From QKTW01 sp052161885 (GTDB taxonomy: Bacteria; Bacteroidota; Bacteroidia; Chitinophagales; Chitinophagaceae), in the NCBI GenBank assembly GCA_052161885.1, contig CP197396.1, positions 4,154,001-4,218,000 on the forward strand: DNA of 64,000 bases, in the 5' to 3' direction. This document shows, in pieces, positions 63,418-64,000 of this stretch. Positions within the stretch are counted from its first letter, which is position 1. Every line of letters begins with the position of its first letter. Position numbers and translations under genes: made by a program. The notes below the pieces were generated by a model that had not been told where the DNA came from, did no database searches, and worked only from the letters and a program-made list of their open reading frames with translations.

Positions 63418-64000
63418 TTACTGGTTAGTTGCAGGTATTATGTGATGATCCTTTATGCGTATTACAAGATTGCATTCCAGTGCAGGGCTCTCGAGGTTGT
63501 AGTAAACATTTTTTCCGTCTTTCATTGCAGGTGTAAAGTTTGCCTGTTTCAGGATGTTGTCTGCTTTCTTATTGATAACCTGCTGCAAGGATGGCGGAAT
63601 CATTTTATCTTTTGCATTCATCAGGCTGTGACGCATTTCCAGCAGGCCATGATACATTTCACCAGGTGTTTCCGCAGAAACTTTCAGGTTGCCGGTCTCT
63701 GGTACTATGTAAAAGTTGTCGTGATAGATGACACGGCCCTGTGTGTTTAGAATTATCCTGCTTAGTTCGGTAGTATAGGTACCGTCCGGCAGGAGAGATA
63801 ATTCGGGAGCCACCTCTTTTAATATAAGTGTTGCAAGGCTTTTTTCAATCCCTGAATAAACAGGGGGAATATTTACTTCGCCATTGCTGAAAATTTTCTG
63901 ATCATTTGCCGTTACCGGTTGCCGCCCGGAATTCAGTATCACTTTTTCTGTGGCATGGGTTTCCGGGTTTTTAACCAATAAAGTATCACCAGACGTCAGG
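63418..64000 (-). CDS. C-terminal part of a protein with the same sensor-type exported domain (5' end outside the window)
   Basis: At least 193 codons; the frame stays open past the window edge. The domain parallels the exported part of the 61925-63406 protein: IPPVYSGIEKSLATLI aligns with APVYEGGANWETALFN, the GRVIYHDNF strand with GKLIYYESN, and RIKDHHIIPA with KVSGHHAVLV. It is therefore probably the C-terminal part of a tandem-duplicated M56-type gene or of a related envelope protein. The stop is 11 bases before the next start, so the two are in one operon. Confidence 0.8.
   Translation of the reverse strand, partial: LTSGDTLLVKNPETHATEKVILNSGRQPVTANDQKIFSNGEVNIPPVYSGIEKSLATLILKEVAPELSLLPDGTYTTELSRIILNTQGRVIYHDNFYIVPETGNLKVSAETPGEMYHGLLEMRHSLMNAKDKMIPPSLQQVINKKADNILKQANFTPAMKDGKNVYYNLESPALECNLVIRIKDHHIIPATNQ

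Overview
The window looks like the chromosome of a Bacteroidota bacterium, most likely a Chitinophagaceae-type soil or freshwater organism. The signs are type IX secretion (T9SS) C-terminal sorting domains, a PorV-like outer-membrane protein, a TonB-dependent receptor with a carboxypeptidase-regulatory N-terminus, lipoproteins with an SSC-type lipobox, an AtpB with a leader peptide, TAnnTTTG-type -7 promoter boxes close to start codons, and almost no Shine-Dalgarno sequences. No rRNA, tRNA, transposase or CRISPR array was seen.

Layout. 1-9.1 kb is housekeeping and metabolism: end of an ABC exporter, galE, an M16 peptidase, an FAD oxidoreductase, pdxA, a leucyl aminopeptidase, rsmA and a hydroxyacid dehydrogenase. 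9.2-18.2 kb is one surface operon: TonB-dependent receptor, a 1328-aa secreted protein with a T9SS-like tail, and a PorV/PorQ-family barrel. 18.2-22 kb holds greA, a HIT protein, a DUF62 SAM hydrolase overlapping a monooxygenase, and a beta-helix lipoprotein. 21.9-25.5 kb is a minus-strand cluster: a polymerase-like membrane protein, an SRPBCC protein, a CarH-like MerR/B12 photoreceptor-type regulator and an ECF sigma factor. 25.6-34.5 kb holds a VWA protein, pyrH, gcvT, a KefB-type antiporter, a T9SS-sorted protein and pckA. 35-39.2 kb is the ATP synthase operon atpB-E-F-H-A, ending in a terminator right after atpA with no atpG.

39.3-48.9 kb is the accessory part and the best candidate for an undescribed system. 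Three modules on the minus strand (44636-45442 plus 44258-44632 and 43720-44247; 42407-43636 plus 41830-42414; 40638-41717 plus 40210-40635) each pair a soluble effector-like protein with one or two small exported or membrane proteins, translationally coupled like effector/immunity pairs. The effectors have different C-terminal domains (an RHS-tail-like domain, a lysozyme/transglycosylase-like domain, a DUF6402-like domain) behind acidic, low-complexity N-termini; those of the last two look related. Upstream lie a 587-aa Ser/Thr/Gly-rich protein and an AraC regulator. The segment is flanked by a secreted protein (39291-40046) and a frameshifted remnant of its paralogue (48447-48862).

48.9-64 kb returns to core functions: a TerB-like protein, alanine dehydrogenase, rpoN, two lipid-linked glycosyltransferases, rluF, a 2OG-Fe(II) oxygenase, an M49 peptidase, a GT4 glycosyltransferase, and an M56 (BlaR1-like) membrane peptidase next to the end of a second protein sharing its extracellular domain. 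Two intergenic repeat clusters lie at 56.35-56.65 kb and 57.75-57.96 kb. All homology statements come from reading motifs by eye; no database search was run.
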